From positions 1-6,958 of the forward strand of contig JAPKDK010000154.1 in the NCBI GenBank assembly GCA_028872645.1: DNA of 6,958 nucleotides, given 5' to 3'. This DNA is from Verrucomicrobiota bacterium (lineage in GTDB: Bacteria; Verrucomicrobiota; Verrucomicrobiia; Limisphaerales; UBA1100). Shown one piece after another: positions 5,911 to 6,958 of this stretch; the stretch's first letter is position 1, and each line of letters begins with the position of its first letter. Position numbers and translations under genes: made by a program. The notes beneath the pieces were generated by a model. That model saw nothing but the letters and a program-made list of their open reading frames with translations, ran no database searches and had not been told where the DNA came from.

Positions 5911-6958
5911 ATGACGCGGCTGTTGTTATTTTTGTGCCTCACGACTCACCTTCCCCTTTCCGCGGAACCGTTTTGGATTTGGCCAGTGAAGGCGCCGAAG
6001 GGCATCATCACATTCAGCCACTCTTTTGAGATGCCCCAAAACACTCAGTCCGCCCGACTGCGTGCGGTGGGCGACTTCGCTTCAGTCCGGATTTTCCTCA
6101 ACGACCGTTGGCTCGCCGAGTCACCGGCATTTGGAAAGCTGATCGACTTGGAGCTCAACGGCAAACTCAAGCCCGGCAAAAATAAACTCCGCATCGAGTC
6201 GACCGCCGCTGATGGCCCCTCGGCGATCGCACTCGAACTGCGATTGGCTGGTGCGAAAGGCAAACCGCAGTCGATTTTTTCCGATCTCAACTGGAATTCC
6301 TCCGCAGGAAAATTAAAGCGTACAGGAAATCTCGCGCTGGAAAAATGGTGGGCGACTCCAGGCATTCGCATCACCGAAACAGACGACTACAACCAATGGG
6401 AAGAAGCCAAAACGGCCAAGGCCGGTGCTGATCCGGCAGATTTTTTCACATTGACGGGCTTTGAAGTAGAGTTGCTGAAAAATTCTAGCAAAGGCGAAGG
6501 CTCGTGGATTAGTTGTGCATTCGACCCCGAAGGACGTTTGAGCATTGGGCGAGAGGACGCGGGCATTTGGCGATTCACATTTTCCAAAAGTACAAAATCC
6601 ATTTCAAAAATGGAAATGATCAATCACACGTTAAAGGAAAATCGTGGGTTACTCTACGCGCACGGCGGGCTGTATGTGAACGCGAATGTGTCGAAGGGCA
6701 TTTACAGGCTGCGCGACACGAATGGCGACGGAAAATTTGACCAAGAAAAGCTGCTGCGCGCCACGCCGGGCGGTGTTGGCCACGGACGCAACGGGCTGGC
6801 GCTGGGGCCAGATGGCTTAATTTACGCGATCATGGGGGACTCGGTGGAGTTGCCGAAGGACGGCACCGATTACACTTCGCCGCGCCGCCGCAACCATAAA
6901 GTCTTCCGCCCCAACGAAGGCCACGTGTTGCGCTTTGATAAGGAAGGGCAACTGCCGG
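5911..6958 (+). CDS. Secreted protein with N-terminal beta-sandwich and dehydrogenase-type propeller, 3' partial
   Basis: An open frame from ATG 5911 runs without a stop for 349 codons to the right edge, so the gene continues beyond the window. Residues 1-18 (MTRLLLFLCLTTHLPLSA, cleavage before EPFW) are a signal peptide. Residues about 20-115 look like a beta-sandwich of the kind that precedes some sugar-active enzymes, with cues W-I-W at the start, RIFLNDRWLAES and KLKPGKNKLRI. From about 175 onward the protein resembles the TIGR02604 propeller: PADFFTLTGFEVELL, then IYRLRDTNGDGKFD, then HGRNGLALGPDGLIYAIMG. The DTNGDGKFD loop (Asp269 onward) parallels D121 of the preceding protein, so the two are likely divergent paralogues. 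A C-terminal heme domain is expected by family analogy but cannot be seen. It lies 44 bases after the preceding gene and has its own promoter-like element. Confidence 0.85.
   Translation, partial: MTRLLLFLCLTTHLPLSAEPFWIWPVKAPKGIITFSHSFEMPQNTQSARLRAVGDFASVRIFLNDRWLAESPAFGKLIDLELNGKLKPGKNKLRIESTAADGPSAIALELRLAGAKGKPQSIFSDLNWNSSAGKLKRTGNLALEKWWATPGIRITETDDYNQWEEAKTAKAGADPADFFTLTGFEVELLKNSSKGEGSWISCAFDPEGRLSIGREDAGIWRFTFSKSTKSISKMEMINHTLKENRGLLYAHGGLYVNANVSKGIYRLRDTNGDGKFDQEKLLRATPGGVGHGRNGLALGPDGLIYAIMGDSVELPKDGTDYTSPRRRNHKVFRPNEGHVLRFDKEGQLP

Overview
The window is a compact, GC-rich, single-strand stretch of a bacterial chromosome. All five protein genes and the one tRNA are on the + strand, and no intergenic gap exceeds about 210 bases including the tRNA. 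The two large proteins at the right have the architecture of the secreted 'membrane-bound dehydrogenase' propeller/cytochrome c proteins (TIGR02604 and TIGR02603 families). These are expanded mainly in Planctomycetota and Verrucomicrobiota, so I place the window in the PVC group, more likely Verrucomicrobiota. That placement is an inference from family distribution and gene style, not a proof.

Layout. Positions 2-2101 hold the 3' nearly complete part of a periplasmic tail-specific protease (Prc/Tsp), whose start codon lies just left of the window. Positions 2177-2680 encode a small secreted protein that I do not recognise, with a Trp/Asp-Pro repeat near its C-terminus. Positions 2737-3114 encode a CrcB/Fluc fluoride channel. 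Positions 3121-3183 are an intergenic inverted repeat with two competing left arms. A well-formed promoter at 3198-3226 precedes tRNA-Thr(CGU) at 3236-3311. Only 11 bases later begins a secreted beta-propeller/HEAT/cytochrome c protein (3323-5866). After 44 bases a second, related secreted protein begins (5911) and runs off the right edge; it carries an added N-terminal beta-sandwich.

How the genes relate. Four of the five proteins are predicted to be exported: the protease, the small protein and the two propeller proteins. CrcB is an inner-membrane channel. The two propeller proteins share a distinctive RDTN-x-DGK-x-D loop and look like divergent paralogues acting in periplasmic oxidative chemistry, with the heme domain passing electrons onward. 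Nothing in the sequence gives their substrate. The protease, small protein and crcB show no functional link to them beyond proximity.

The most noteworthy pattern is regulatory. None of the four visible start codons has a Shine-Dalgarno sequence. Three of them (2177, 2737, 5911) have a -10-like hexamer (TAACTT, TAAACC, TACGCT) ending exactly six bases before the ATG, which is the geometry of leaderless transcription. The fourth gene (3323) lacks that element and instead sits 11 bases behind the tRNA, suggesting expression from the tRNA promoter and a near-leaderless mRNA after tRNA 3' processing. I found no CRISPR array, insertion sequence, phage gene or obvious new defence system.
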